In this document: in pieces, positions 1 through 8,216 of the stretch
How the letters are laid out: each line of letters opens with the position of its first letter
Numbering within the stretch: the stretch's first letter is position 1
Assembly (NCBI RefSeq): GCF_001683915.1
Contig: NZ_LXTT01000076.1
Coordinates: 38,600-102,599, forward strand
DNA from: Allomuricauda sp. CP2A
GTDB taxonomy: Bacteria > Bacteroidota > Bacteroidia > Flavobacteriales > Flavobacteriaceae
Length of the DNA stretch: 64,000 nucleotides
Direction: 5' to 3'
The notes under the pieces: model-generated
The model's database searches: none
The model's input: the letters and a program-made list of their open reading frames with translations, nothing else
Told to the model about the DNA's origin: nothing
Program-made: the position numbers and the translations under genes

Positions 1-1353
1 CAACATTCCGGATTTAACCGTGCTCACTACATATTTTCGCCGCAATTGAAAAGTCGTGGCCAGGTGGTCTTCCAACTGGTCATCATCAGAATAAAAAGTT
101 CCCTGCACCGCTCCTTCCGATTCAATGGCCAGACTGCTGAACTCCTCCATGTCCACATCTTTTTCAAGACCTTCATACAGCCCTTCCCACCCTTTGCTAC
201 TCTTTTTTTGAAAATTGCCTCCCCCACTTCTTCCCGAAGGAACCTCCTGAAATGGATTAAAGGTCGGATCCACCGTAACTTTGGGCAAGGTCGCCCCTTT
301 TTCCTTGTACGCATAGGGGGTGTCCAGATTGGGGTCGTGGTCAAAATCCAACACCGGAGCCACATTAAATTGCCCCAGACTGTGCTTTATGGTCGACCGA
401 AGAATGGCATACAGCGTATTCTCATCATCAAATTTTACTTCGGTCTTTGTAGGGTGAATGTTGATATCGATGGATGACGGGTCCACATCCAAATACAGGA
501 AATAGCCCGGGTACATATCCTGTTTAATGAGTCCCTCAAAAGCAGCTACCACCGCATGATGCAAATACGGACTTTTTATGAATCGGTTATTGGCAAAGAA
601 AAACTGCTCTCCCCTACTCTTTTTGGCGTATTCCGGTTTGCAGATGAACCCAGATATTTTCACTACTTCGGTTTCCTCGTTAACGGGAACCAAACGCCCT
701 TCCATGCGACTTCCAAAAATATGGGCGATACGTTGTCGGTGTTTGGTCTTGGGCAAATTGAAAATCTCCGAGCCATTATTATAAAAATGAAACTCAATAT
801 TGGGATGCACCAAGGCCACCCGATGGAATTCATCCGTAATATGCCGTAACTCAACCTGATTGGATTTCAGAAAATTACGCCGTGCCGGAATATTAAAAAA
901 GAGGTTCTTGACTGATATGGAAGTTCCAACTGGCGTTGCCACCACATCTTGGGAGACAATCTTGCTGCCCTCAATCTTAATATGGGTCCCTACCTCTTTG
1001 GATTTGGGTCGGGTCTGCATATCCACATGGGCAATGGCCGCGATGGAGGCCAACGCCTCGCCCCGAAACCCCTTGGTCTGCAAATTGAACAAATCCTGTG
1101 CAGAGGCAATTTTTGAGGTGGCATGTCGCTCAAAGGACAATCGGGCATCCGTTTCACTCATCCCAATACCATCATCCACCACTTGAATCAGTGCCTTCCC
1201 CCCATCCTTCACAATCAATTTAATGGCAGTGGACCCTGCATCAATGGCATTCTCCAACAATTCCTTCACCACGGAGGCTGGCCGTTGAACCACCTCCCCT
1301 GCTGCAATTTGATTGGCAACATGGTCCGGTAAAAGTTTAATGATGTCGGCCAT
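1..1353 (-). CDS. mutL: DNA mismatch repair protein MutL, N-terminal 451 residues (runs off the window)
   Basis: MutL couples mismatch recognition by MutS to strand removal. The N-terminal GHKL ATPase is clear: E34/N35 in ELLENAIDAGS (residues 31-41), DDGIGM (60-65) and the ATP-lid motif FRGEALASI (96-104). The start ATG at 1353 shares its A with the TAA stop of the upstream small gene, so translation is probably coupled. The reading frame is open to base 1 and the protein continues beyond the window; the family is usually about 600 residues, so the C-terminal dimerisation/endonuclease part is not visible. The whole frame is the reverse complement of the first 1.35 kb. Identification is from the diagnostic motifs and is secure; nothing can be said about the C-terminal nuclease motif. 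Confidence 0.96.
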   Translation of the reverse strand, partial: MADIIKLLPDHVANQIAAGEVVQRPASVVKELLENAIDAGSTAIKLIVKDGGKALIQVVDDGIGMSETDARLSFERHATSKIASAQDLFNLQTKGFRGEALASIAAIAHVDMQTRPKSKEVGTHIKIEGSKIVSQDVVATPVGTSISVKNLFFNIPARRNFLKSNQVELRHITDEFHRVALVHPNIEFHFYNNGSEIFNLPKTKHRQRIAHIFGSRMEGRLVPVNEETEVVKISGFICKPEYAKKSRGEQFFFANNRFIKSPYLHHAVVAAFEGLIKQDMYPGYFLYLDVDPSSIDINIHPTKTEVKFDDENTLYAILRSTIKHSLGQFNVAPVLDFDHDPNLDTPYAYKEKGATLPKVTVDPTFNPFQEVPSGRSGGGNFQKKSSKGWEGLYEGLEKDVDMEEFSSLAIESEGAVQGTFYSDDDQLEDHLATTFQLRRKYVVSTVKSGML

Positions 1354-1637
1354 TAGGGATTCAGGAATATCGATAAATCAAAGTCAATCACAAAAAGGAA
1401 CAACAAGACCAAAATGGCCACGATGATGACAAAACGAAGTTTTAGGTTCCTGTCCCCTTCCACTTTTAGATCATCCATGGCTGAGCTAAACTTGTTTTTG
1501 ATTCCTTTATTTGTATTTGCAGTACTTCTGAATTTATCTAGTTTGTGTTCTATTTTAAAAGGATTGCCCTCACCCTTGTAATAGCGTGGCGAATAATTGA
1601 ACGACTTATTTTTCCTGAGCTTTAAAGGGTTTCGCAT
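1353..1637 (-). CDS. Small single-pass membrane protein upstream of mutL
   Basis: A 94-residue protein with a basic, aromatic N-terminal half (many K/R, an NYSPRYYKG stretch) and one strong hydrophobic segment at about residues 68-90, followed by a very short tail. The expected topology is cytoplasmic N-terminus with one membrane anchor. No enzyme motif is visible. Its TAA overlaps the mutL ATG (TAATG), so the two are co-transcribed and probably translationally coupled. From memory, small proteins at this place in flavobacterial genomes are sometimes labelled riboflavin synthase beta subunit, apparently because of the neighbouring ribH; nothing in this sequence supports that. Function unknown. 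Confidence 0.8.
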   Translation of the reverse strand: MRNPLKLRKNKSFNYSPRYYKGEGNPFKIEHKLDKFRSTANTNKGIKNKFSSAMDDLKVEGDRNLKLRFVIIVAILVLLFLFVIDFDLSIFLNP

Positions 1638-1659
1638 GGTATCCTCTTCCGTATAGCTT

Positions 1660-1667
1660 CAAAGGTA
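1660..1667 (-). promoter_or_regulatory. Putative -7 box for the small gene-mutL operon
   Basis: On the minus strand the bases read TACCTTTG, a full match to the Bacteroidota -7 consensus TAnnTTTG, 22 bases before the ATG at 1637. No convincing TTG lies 17-23 bases upstream, so only the -7 half is supported. Confidence 0.45.
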
Positions 1668-1735
1668 CTTAAAATAGAAAAAAGGGATAAAGGGCTACTC
1701 CCAAAAAATGTTAACAGGGGAAACAGGGACAGGTG

Positions 1736-1848
1736 CAAGTACAAGTTTCAAGTTCAGAAAAACCAACTGCCCAAAAGTAAGAGGTAGCCCAATATCTGTT
1801 CTTGTTTCTTGTTTCTTGTTTCTTGTTTCTTGGCTCTTGAACTTGAGC
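1736..1848. repeat. Heptad-word array with complementary arm, downstream of ribH
   Basis: CTTGTTT is repeated four times at 1801, 1808, 1815 and 1822, followed in the same 7-base register by CTTGGCT (1829) and CTTGAAC (1836), then CTTGAGC (1842). About 50 bases to the left are complementary words CAAGTA, CAAGTTT and CAAGTTC (1736-1755). TCAAGTTC at 1748-1755 pairs perfectly with GAACTTGA at 1839-1846. The array ends a few bases from the ribH stop codon. It is not coding in any convincing frame. Two other gaps in this window have the same design (24095-24157 and 57419-57512). Confidence 0.8.
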
Positions 1849-1854
1849 TTCAGA

Positions 1855-2337
1855 TTACTTGCCCAACACCGCCATTTGTATCGCGGCAATAGCTGCTTCC
1901 GTTCCCTTATTGCCATGCTTCCCACCACTGCGGTCTTTGGCTTGTTGCATGGTGTCATCCGTCAATACACAGAAAATCACCGGAACATCATGGACCACGT
2001 TCAAATCTTTGATGCCCTGCGCCGTGGCACTGCACACAAAATCAAAATGACTGGTTTCCCCACGGATTACACTTCCAATGGCGATGACCGCATCCACTTT
2101 TTGGGTCTTGATCATTTTTTTGCACCCAAAAGTGAGCTCAAAACTACCGGGCACATCCCATTTCAGGATATTTTCTGCCTTGGCACCACAATCCAAGAGC
2201 GCATCAAAAGCGCCTTGGGAAAGTGCAGAAGTAATCTCTGCGTTCCATTCAGAAACAACAATCCCAAACCGAAGGTCCTTCGCATTTGGGATTTTGGTCT
2301 TATCGTAAGTGGATAAATTCTTGTTCTCTGTGGCCAT
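1855..2337 (-). CDS. ribH: 6,7-dimethyl-8-ribityllumazine synthase
   Basis: RibH condenses 5-amino-6-ribitylamino-uracil with 3,4-dihydroxy-2-butanone 4-phosphate to give the lumazine precursor of riboflavin, in the cytoplasm and usually as an icosahedral or pentameric assembly. The 160 residues match the family length. Visible motifs are W31 (flavin-ring stacking position), VPGSFEL (62-68), GETSHFDFV (93-101) with the catalytic histidine H97, and the phosphate-binding end RSGG..HGNKG (136-145). A cysteine stands at position 123 (PVIFCVLT) where many homologues have glycine. It lies 3 bases after the TPR gene on the same strand, so they form an operon. The other rib genes are not in the window. 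Confidence 0.97.
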   Translation of the reverse strand: MATENKNLSTYDKTKIPNAKDLRFGIVVSEWNAEITSALSQGAFDALLDCGAKAENILKWDVPGSFELTFGCKKMIKTQKVDAVIAIGSVIRGETSHFDFVCSATAQGIKDLNVVHDVPVIFCVLTDDTMQQAKDRSGGKHGNKGTEAAIAAIQMAVLGK

Positions 2338-2340
2338 AGT

Positions 2341-3102
2341 TTAATTTTGGGCCAATCCAATAAGTGCATCTATTCCAATGCCCTCAGGGGATTTTGAATA
2401 GTCTTCCTTGATACGTTCAAAATATCCCAAAGCCTTTTCCTTTTGTTCCATTTCCAGGGCAACAACCCCAGCTTTGTACAAAAATCGTGGCGTTGTGAAT
2501 TCATTATCGCTATGGGCAACCGCTTTTTCATAATACTCCAAAGCATCTTCAGGTTGGTTCAATTGCGAAAACGCATCACCGATACCGCCTTTTGCCATGG
2601 CGCCCATAATGGCATCATCCGAGGAGAAATTTTCCAAATGGGAAATGGCCTCGTCATATTGTTGGAGGTTCAAATAGGTCATTCCTGCAGAATATTCGGC
2701 CAAATTGGCTGCCTTTGTACCGCTATATTCCTCAATAATGTCCAAAAATCCATATTTTCCTTCAGCTCCGTTCAAAGCCAACGTAAATAGGGAATCCTTG
2801 GCAGTTTCACTGGCCAAGGCTTGGTCAAAATATTGCTGTGGATAAAAAAGTTCATTGGCTGCTGAAGCCTCTTTGGGCTTTTGAATGAATTGATGGTAAG
2901 CCAAGAAGGCCAAAACCCCAATGGCTACAGCTCCAATAACCCCTAGAATATAGTTCTGGTTCTTCTGAACCCATGCTTCAGTCTTGGAAGCACTCTGATC
3001 CAAGGTATTGAAAACCTCCGCCGTTGTGCTGTCGTGTTCTTCCTGTTGAGCTTCTTCTGCCTTATTCTTTGGCTTAAAGCCTCTCTTCTTGTATGTTGCC
3101 AT
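2341..3102 (-). CDS. Membrane-anchored TPR protein, YfgM-like
   Basis: 253 residues: a charged cytoplasmic N-terminus (1-48), one transmembrane segment at 51-70, and a periplasmic region with tetratricopeptide-type helices at about 100-253 (for example YLNLQQYDEAISHLENF and GDAFSQLNQPEDALEYYEKA). This layout is that of the YfgM / SecYEG-ancillary TPR family, which helps hand secreted proteins to periplasmic chaperones; that role is by family analogy only. The gene has its own good promoter at 3123-3150 and is followed 3 bases later by ribH. It diverges from recF. Assignment to the family is good, function in this organism is inferred. Confidence 0.85.
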   Translation of the reverse strand: MATYKKRGFKPKNKAEEAQQEEHDSTTAEVFNTLDQSASKTEAWVQKNQNYILGVIGAVAIGVLAFLAYHQFIQKPKEASAANELFYPQQYFDQALASETAKDSLFTLALNGAEGKYGFLDIIEEYSGTKAANLAEYSAGMTYLNLQQYDEAISHLENFSSDDAIMGAMAKGGIGDAFSQLNQPEDALEYYEKAVAHSDNEFTTPRFLYKAGVVALEMEQKEKALGYFERIKEDYSKSPEGIGIDALIGLAQN

Positions 3103-3122
3103 CCGTCATTTAATTGGTCGCG

Positions 3123-3150
3123 CAAAAATAAAGTTTTTATCCAAAACCAA
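3123..3150 (-). promoter_or_regulatory. Promoter of the TPR-ribH operon
   Basis: Minus strand: TTG (3148-3150), 17 bases, then TATTTTTG (3123-3130), a full match to TAnnTTTG. It lies 20 bases before the ATG at 3102. Confidence 0.65.
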
Positions 3151-3228
3151 AAGGCAATTTATTCGTTATTTTTGGAAACTTTAATCGGTTCCCAAACCAC
3201 AAAAAACCCTTTGTCCCACTAAGTTTTT

Positions 3229-4308
3229 ATGTTTTTAAAGCATTTATCTTTAGTCAATTACAAAAATTTTGACTCCAAAACTTTGGATTTTGACCCCGTT
3301 ATCAACTGTCTTGTGGGCGATAACGGCGTGGGAAAGACCAACATTTTGGACGCCATTTACCACCTTTGTTTTGGTAAAAGCTATTTTAATCCGGTTTCCA
3401 CGCAAAATATTAAGCATGATACCGATTTTTTTGTGGTAGAAGGTGAGTTTGAGAAGGAAAATCGTACCGAAAAAATACTTTGCAGCTTTAAAAAGGGTAC
3501 CAAAAAGGTCATCAAACGCAACGGGAAGGCCTATGAAAAGTTCTCCGAACACATTGGATTTTTGCCTTTGGTGATCATCTCGCCTTCGGACCGTGATCTT
3601 ATCCTTGAGGGCAGCGACACCCGCAGAAAATTTATGGACGGGGTTATATCACAGTCTGACAAAGCCTATCTACAGGCCCTCATCAAATACAACAAAGTGC
3701 TGGTGCAGCGCAATTCGCTTTTGAAATATTTTGTGGCCAACCACACCTTCGACCCGAATACGTTGGCCATTTACAACGAGCAGTTGCACCTTCTGGGCAC
3801 AGAAATCCATAAAAAGCGAACTGCGTTTATTGCCTCTTTTGTTCCGATTTTTCAAGAGCAGTATGCCCATATTTCGGATAAGGATGAGGAGATTATGCTT
3901 TCCTATGACAGTCAACTTTCCGAAGGAAACCTTTTAAATCTTTTGAAAAGTAATATCGATAAGGACAGGGCTCTGCAATATACTTCCGTGGGCATCCACA
4001 AAGACGATTTGAATTTTACCATCGCTGGCCATCCCATTAAAAAATTTGGAAGTCAAGGGCAACAAAAATCATTTTTGATTGCGCTGAAACTGGCCCAGTT
4101 TCATTTCATCAAGGAACTCTCCAGTACTACGCCCATTTTGCTGTTGGATGATATTTTTGACAAGCTGGATGAAAACCGTGTCTCCCATATTGTGGGATTG
4201 GTAAAGAACGACAACTTTGGACAGATTTTTATCAGCGACACCCATGCCGAGCGCACGGAAAATGTTGTTAAAACCATTCACCAGAGTTATAAAATCTTTA
4301 CCTTGTAG
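3229..4308 (+). CDS. recF: DNA replication and repair protein RecF
   Basis: RecF is an SMC-like ATPase that, with RecO and RecR, helps load RecA at gaps. The 359 residues show the Walker A motif GDNGVGKT (30-37), the ABC signature FGSQGQQ (273-279) and Walker [13 protein letters not shown] (303-314). The intervening region is the helical lobe. The length is normal. The next genes follow with 1-base spacing (lipoprotein) and then DciA. A recF-dciA neighbourhood is common in bacteria and points to a replication-linked operon. The gene diverges from the TPR-ribH operon across a 126-base gap. Confidence 0.97.
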   Translation: MFLKHLSLVNYKNFDSKTLDFDPVINCLVGDNGVGKTNILDAIYHLCFGKSYFNPVSTQNIKHDTDFFVVEGEFEKENRTEKILCSFKKGTKKVIKRNGKAYEKFSEHIGFLPLVIISPSDRDLILEGSDTRRKFMDGVISQSDKAYLQALIKYNKVLVQRNSLLKYFVANHTFDPNTLAIYNEQLHLLGTEIHKKRTAFIASFVPIFQEQYAHISDKDEEIMLSYDSQLSEGNLLNLLKSNIDKDRALQYTSVGIHKDDLNFTIAGHPIKKFGSQGQQKSFLIALKLAQFHFIKELSSTTPILLLDDIFDKLDENRVSHIVGLVKNDNFGQIFISDTHAERTENVVKTIHQSYKIFTL

Positions 4309-4309
4309 C

Positions 4310-4732
4310 ATGTCTCGAATTCTTCCTTTTTTCATTTTTTTGATGGTGTTGGGCTGCAAAAAAACCGCTGTGGCCGAAGCAGACCTCCATTACCTGAACG
4401 GCTATTGGGAAATTGACGAAGTGGAATTCCCCGATGGCAGTATCAAGGAATATGGGATGAATCCCAGTATTGATTTTATTCACTTGCAGGAAAATGAAGG
4501 GTATCGCAAAAAGATGCAGCCCAAATTTGATGGGACCTATTCCACATCAAATGACCTTGAAACGTTCTCCATTAGTGAAGTGACCGATGGTTTTACCCTA
4601 CAATACCAAAACGATTTCAGTGAGTGGGAGGAAAAATTGGTGCAGTTGGATTCCACTTCGTTCGCTGTCATCAATCAAGAAGGGGTTACGTATTCGTACA
4701 AACGATTTGAACCCATTAAAATCCCAAAATAA
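4310..4732 (+). CDS. Small lipoprotein, lipocalin-like
   Basis: 140 residues if started at ATG 4310, chosen because it gives a lipoprotein signal peptide (MSRILPFFIFLMVLGC, lipobox VLGC, Cys16) and because it starts 1 base after the recF stop; a longer upstream frame would run inside recF. After the lipobox the protein is rich in beta-type alternation (NGYWEIDEVEFPDG, FDGTYSTSNDLETF, GFTLQYQNDFSEWEEKL), the pattern of lipocalin-like lipoproteins common in Bacteroidota. No catalytic residues are seen. Its TAA overlaps the ATG of the DUF721 gene. It is likely in the outer or inner membrane, facing the periplasm. Function unknown. Confidence 0.85.
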   Translation: MSRILPFFIFLMVLGCKKTAVAEADLHYLNGYWEIDEVEFPDGSIKEYGMNPSIDFIHLQENEGYRKKMQPKFDGTYSTSNDLETFSISEVTDGFTLQYQNDFSEWEEKLVQLDSTSFAVINQEGVTYSYKRFEPIKIPK

Positions 4733-5028
4733 TGGCCAAGCGACACAATTCCCATTTGCCCTTAAGTGAAGCACTGAACGAGTTTATCAAAGAAAATAAA
4801 CTCCAAAAGGGCATGGACAAGGTGGATACCCGGCAGGCATGGGTCAACTTAATGGGCAATGGGGTGAACAATTACACCACTGGTGTTGAACTAAAAAACG
4901 AGACTCTTTTTGTCTCACTGTCATCTTCGGTACTTCGCGAAGAATTAAGTTTAGGCAAGACCAAGATCATTGCCATGATCAATGAGGAATTGGGAAGGGA
5001 ATTGGTCAAGAAATTGGTGTTACGGTAA
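4732..5028 (+). CDS. DUF721 / DciA-like protein
   Basis: 98 residues of the DUF721 family. DciA, the characterised member, is the ancestral bacterial loader of the replicative helicase DnaB. The fold signature is visible: WVNLMGNGVNNYTTGVELKNETLFV (in parts) followed by SSVLREELSLGK, i.e. the KH-like region with the conserved hydrophobic V.L....L.V..SS..L..EL pattern. This is the short form with no long C-terminal tail. The start shares one base with the preceding stop (TAATG). Position directly after recF supports a link to replication. Bacteroidota lack DnaC, so a DciA role is plausible; it is inferred, not shown. Confidence 0.88.
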   Translation: MAKRHNSHLPLSEALNEFIKENKLQKGMDKVDTRQAWVNLMGNGVNNYTTGVELKNETLFVSLSSSVLREELSLGKTKIIAMINEELGRELVKKLVLR

Positions 5029-5034
5029 ATAAAA

Positions 5035-5059
5035 AAAGCCACTCAAATTGAGCGGCTTT
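5035..5059. terminator. Bidirectional terminator between dciA and ndk
   Basis: AAAGCC-A-CTCA / TGAG-C-GGCTTT forms an 11-base-pair-length stem with one mismatch around a 3-base loop, with A-run on the left and T-run on the right, so it can serve both converging operons. Confidence 0.8.
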
Positions 5060-5081
5060 CCCCTATAATCTTCATTTTCAA

Positions 5082-5501
5082 TTAAAATACTTCCCTTCCT
5101 GAAAAATGGAAAGCACTTTCAATGGCTGCATTGTCATCGCTATCTGATCCGTGAACGGCGTTCTCAGCAATGTCGTTTGCGTATAATTTACGGATGGTAC
5201 CTTCGGCAGCCTCGGCTGGGTTGGTAGCACCGATCAATGCACGAAAATCGTCAACGGCATTGTCCTTTTCCAAAATGGCGGCCACAATGGGACCTCGGGT
5301 CATAAACTCAACCAACTCCCCAAAAAATGGACGCTCCTTGTGGATGGCATAGAATTCCTCGGCATCCCTTTTGCTCAACTGCGTGTACTTCATGGCCACA
5401 ATCTTGAATCCAGCAGCCGTTATTTTTTCCAAAATCGCACCAATGTATCCATTCTCAACGGCATCGGGCTTGATCATGGTAAACGTTCTATTTCCAGTCA
5501 T
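5082..5501 (-). CDS. ndk: Nucleoside diphosphate kinase
   Basis: Ndk moves the gamma-phosphate between nucleoside di- and triphosphates through a phospho-histidine. The 139 residues match the family. K11 in FTMIKPDAV, the core [11 protein letters not shown] (58-68), and NAVHGSDS (114-121) with the phospho-acceptor H117 are all present, as is the C-terminal aromatic patch. A good promoter lies immediately upstream (5519-5548) in the gap after the PhoD-like gene, so ndk is probably its own transcription unit and ends at the shared terminator at 5035-5059. Confidence 0.97.
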   Translation of the reverse strand: MTGNRTFTMIKPDAVENGYIGAILEKITAAGFKIVAMKYTQLSKRDAEEFYAIHKERPFFGELVEFMTRGPIVAAILEKDNAVDDFRALIGATNPAEAAEGTIRKLYANDIAENAVHGSDSDDNAAIESAFHFSGREVF

Positions 5502-5518
5502 TTACTTTAAATTTTGCG

Positions 5519-5548
5519 CAAAAGTACGTTTTTTCAAATAACGGGCAA
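5519..5548 (-). promoter_or_regulatory. ndk promoter
   Basis: Minus strand TTG (5546-5548), 19 bases, then TACTTTTG (5519-5526): both halves fit the Bacteroidota consensus with ideal spacing. It lies 18 bases before the ndk ATG. Confidence 0.75.
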
Positions 5549-5551
5549 GGC

Positions 5552-6565
5552 TTAATAGGTCTGTTTTAATTCCTGTAGCACCTCTCCATCGTCGCCCATT
5601 ATCTTGAAATCAACTTCTTTATTTTTAAGATTCAAGCTTATGGTTCCGTAACTTTTGCTGGAAACCACTTCTCCCACCCGATATTTGTTAGGTTCTCCAC
5701 TATAACTAAAATAGGAATGGGTAAGCCCACTGCTCGTGAAATCCACCAATGGATAGGACATACCGGGAAGTTGTTTTTTGGAAAATTCTGAAATATGCCG
5801 ATCTCCTGACAGAATCATAACCCCTTTTGCATTGGAATCCACAATCATTTTTTCAAGTTTTTCCACCTCTTTGGGAAAATTGCCCCATGTTTCAAATCCA
5901 TGCTCACCGGATAAAAATTGGATACTGGACACAATAAGGTTAAACTCGGCATCGGAATGGTCCAATTCGTTTTGCAGCCATTCCCACTGGGCAGCACCCA
6001 GAACCGTGGCATCTTCGGTGGTGTTGGGCTGGTAACGTCGGTTAGGATCTTCATCCTTCACCAATTCACTCCTAAAATAACGGGTGTCCAAAATCAGAAT
6101 CTTCACTTTCCCATTTGGAGTTTCATAGTCGTGGGAGGTGTACACGCCTTCCTGATTCCTTCGTTCACTGTCTTTGGGAACCCCCATAAAATCCAAAAAA
6201 ACCTGTTGACTTTCCGCCTTCACGGCAAACTCGGAACCGCCATCGTTCACGCCAAAGTCATGATCATCCCATGTGCCGATGATGGGTACCTCCGCCTTCA
6301 ACTCGGCATACCCCTTCACCGTATCCTGCTGGGCATAAATGGTCCTTAATCTATCAATATCGTCTGTATCAGCATAGACGATATCGCCGCCCCAAATCCA
6401 AACATCAGGGTTTTCCGCCAGAATATCATCCCAAAACGGATTGGGCTCCTGTGACATATTGCAAGAACCAAAAGCCACCACAAAAGTGGAATCCTTGGGT
6501 TCCTCTTTCTTTTTGCACCCCAAAAGGAGTAGCATCAAGCACATTAAAAATGAAAAAAGTCGCAT
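5552..6565 (-). CDS. PhoD-like metallophosphatase lipoprotein
   Basis: 337 residues from ATG 6565, chosen because it gives a lipoprotein signal (MRLFSFLMCLMLLLLGC, Cys17); a longer frame to 6604 would precede it with an unlikely leader. Motifs of the PhoD-like calcineurin-type phosphatases are present in order: FGSCN (near 32-36), GGDIVYAD, IIGTWDDHDFGVNDGG, and the late ILSGDRHISEF histidine motif. Such proteins are alkaline phosphatase D / phosphodiesterase-like enzymes acting in the periplasm or at the surface. Substrate unknown. It is divergent from the DHH gene. The family call is secure, the substrate is not. Confidence 0.92.
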   Translation of the reverse strand: MRLFSFLMCLMLLLLGCKKKEEPKDSTFVVAFGSCNMSQEPNPFWDDILAENPDVWIWGGDIVYADTDDIDRLRTIYAQQDTVKGYAELKAEVPIIGTWDDHDFGVNDGGSEFAVKAESQQVFLDFMGVPKDSERRNQEGVYTSHDYETPNGKVKILILDTRYFRSELVKDEDPNRRYQPNTTEDATVLGAAQWEWLQNELDHSDAEFNLIVSSIQFLSGEHGFETWGNFPKEVEKLEKMIVDSNAKGVMILSGDRHISEFSKKQLPGMSYPLVDFTSSGLTHSYFSYSGEPNKYRVGEVVSSKSYGTISLNLKNKEVDFKIMGDDGEVLQELKQTY

Positions 6566-6627
6566 TAAATTGATTTCACAAAAAACAAAAATAGGGCATG
6601 ACAAGTTACCTCTATATTATATTATTG

Positions 6628-6635
6628 TATATTTG
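6628..6635 (+). promoter_or_regulatory. -7 box almost touching the DHH gene start
   Basis: TATATTTG matches TAnnTTTG and ends only 5 bases before the ATG at 6641. With the usual distance to the transcription start, the mRNA would begin about 2 bases before ATG. No good TTG is seen at -33. Confidence 0.5.
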
Positions 6636-6640
6636 GCCGC

Positions 6641-7657
6641 ATGAATTTAGCGGATATCACGACAGTTAAGTCGATTCTTTCCCAGCCTCAAAAAATCGTA
6701 ATCGTCCCCCACAAAAACCCCGATGGTGATGCCATGGGAGCTTGTTTGGGACTTTGTCTTTTTTTGAAGGAAATGGGGCAGACGGCCCATGTGATTTCAC
6801 CCAATGATTATCCCAAATTCTTAAAATGGATGCCCGGAAACGATGAGGTCATCAATTTTGAATGGGAGAATCAAGAGGCTAAAAAGCTTCTGGACGAAGC
6901 TACCGTAATTTTTACCCTTGATTTCAATGAACTCTCCCGAACCGGACAGATGGAATCTGTTCTTAAGGAGAGGGAAGTGGATTTCATCATGATCGACCAT
7001 CATCAGCAGCCCGGCGATTATGCCAAGGTGACCTATTCTGATGTTTCCATGAGTTCCACCTGCGAAATGGTCTATAATTTTATTGGATATTTGGGATATG
7101 TCGATAGTATCACTTCGGATATTGCGACCAATCTTTACACCGGCATCATGACGGATACGGGCTCCTTTAAATATAGATCTACCTCTAGCAATACCCATCG
7201 AGTGGTTGCCGACCTTATTGACAAGGGAGCGGACAACATGGAAATCCACCAACAGGTTTTTGACACCAATTCCCCATCGCGACTACATTTATTGGGCGTG
7301 GCCCTGAGCAATATGGTCATTCTACCGGAATACAAAACTGCATACATTACGCTGACGCAAGCGGAATTGGACCAGCACGATTTTAAAAAAGGGGACACGG
7401 AGGGGTTCGTAAACTATGGTTTAACGCTGGAAGGGATTATTTTTGCCTTGATTTTTATTGAAAACAAGGACGAAGGCATCATCAAGATTTCGTTACGTTC
7501 CGTTGGAGATTTCTCAGTGAACCAGTTTGCCCGTGAACATTTTAGTGGTGGTGGACATGACAACGCTGCCGGAGGAAAAAGTGATTTGCCTATGAAGGAA
7601 ACCATTGAACGCTTCAATGAAATCCTGAAAACCTATAAAAGTGAATTGAATCCATGA
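6641..7657 (+). CDS. DHH-family phosphoesterase, NrnA-like (nanoRNase / pAp phosphatase)
   Basis: 338 residues with a DHH domain followed by DHHA1. Motif I is PHKNPDGDAMGA (23-34; H24, D28, D30), the DHH motif proper is IDHH (118-121), and the C-terminal substrate-binding motif is GGGHDNAAGG (303-312). Members degrade 2-5 nucleotide RNAs and dephosphorylate 3'-phosphoadenosine 5'-phosphate. All metal ligands are intact. The gene overlaps gldI by 4 bases (ATGA). A phosphoesterase directly before gldI is, in my recollection, common in flavobacteria. NrnA is the likeliest function; a cyclic-dinucleotide (GdpP-like) role is less likely since there is no GGDEF or PAS domain. Confidence 0.93.
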   Translation: MNLADITTVKSILSQPQKIVIVPHKNPDGDAMGACLGLCLFLKEMGQTAHVISPNDYPKFLKWMPGNDEVINFEWENQEAKKLLDEATVIFTLDFNELSRTGQMESVLKEREVDFIMIDHHQQPGDYAKVTYSDVSMSSTCEMVYNFIGYLGYVDSITSDIATNLYTGIMTDTGSFKYRSTSSNTHRVVADLIDKGADNMEIHQQVFDTNSPSRLHLLGVALSNMVILPEYKTAYITLTQAELDQHDFKKGDTEGFVNYGLTLEGIIFALIFIENKDEGIIKISLRSVGDFSVNQFAREHFSGGGHDNAAGGKSDLPMKETIERFNEILKTYKSELNP

Positions 7658-8202
7658 GACCAGCTTTGATTCTTTTAGTCGCATTGCTATACGTGAGCTG
7701 TGGAGGACCTGAGCCGCGAAGACCCGTGGAGGTGAAATCCGGAAGTTTTTTTAAGGAATCCGTGGAACGGAACAAAGCATTGTTGGCCAAAGAGGAAAAA
7801 TTGATACAAGAACTGATTTCAAAGGATACCATCCATGAATATCAGACCAGCTCCAATGGATTTTGGTACTATTATGAGACCAAAAACGATACGGCCACAT
7901 ACCTACCACAAACCGGTGACCAAATATTGTTCTCGTACAACGTAATGTCTTTGAACAACGACACCATTTACAGTGCCGAGGAGATTGGACCAACATCCTA
8001 TGTGGTGGACAAACAACAATTGTTCCCTGGGTTGCAGAATGCTGTAAAACTGCTCAAAATCAGTGAAAAGGCCACTTTTGTGTTTCCTTCATTGCAAGCG
8101 TATGGGTATCAAGGGGACAACAATGCCATTGCGCCACAGACCCCTATAAAATCGTCAGTGGAACTGCATACCATCATCATAAATAAAGACAGTATAAATT
8201 AA
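7654..8202 (+). CDS. gldI: Gliding motility lipoprotein GldI, FKBP-type peptidyl-prolyl isomerase
   Basis: 182 residues. Lipoprotein signal MRPALILLVALLYVSC (Cys16), then a linker and an FKBP-type domain at about 80-180 (GDQILFSYNVMSLNNDTIYS, FPGLQNAVKLLKISEKATFVFPS, AYGYQGDN..IAPQTPI). GldI is needed for gliding and for type IX secretion in Flavobacterium johnsoniae, probably by folding Gld lipoproteins in the periplasm. It overlaps the DHH gene by 4 bases and is followed 14 bases later by another PPIase, so a folding-factor operon is likely. Presence suggests, but does not prove, that this organism glides or has type IX secretion. Confidence 0.93.
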   Translation: MRPALILLVALLYVSCGGPEPRRPVEVKSGSFFKESVERNKALLAKEEKLIQELISKDTIHEYQTSSNGFWYYYETKNDTATYLPQTGDQILFSYNVMSLNNDTIYSAEEIGPTSYVVDKQQLFPGLQNAVKLLKISEKATFVFPSLQAYGYQGDNNAIAPQTPIKSSVELHTIIINKDSIN

Positions 8203-8216
8203 AATCGTATAGAAAA

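Noticed and set aside
1799..1848. CRISPR array
   Set aside because: Repeat is only 7 bases with no spacers; no cas genes anywhere.
3220..3227. TAAGTTTT as a recF promoter
   Set aside because: Only 1 base from the ATG; the transcription start would fall inside the start codon.
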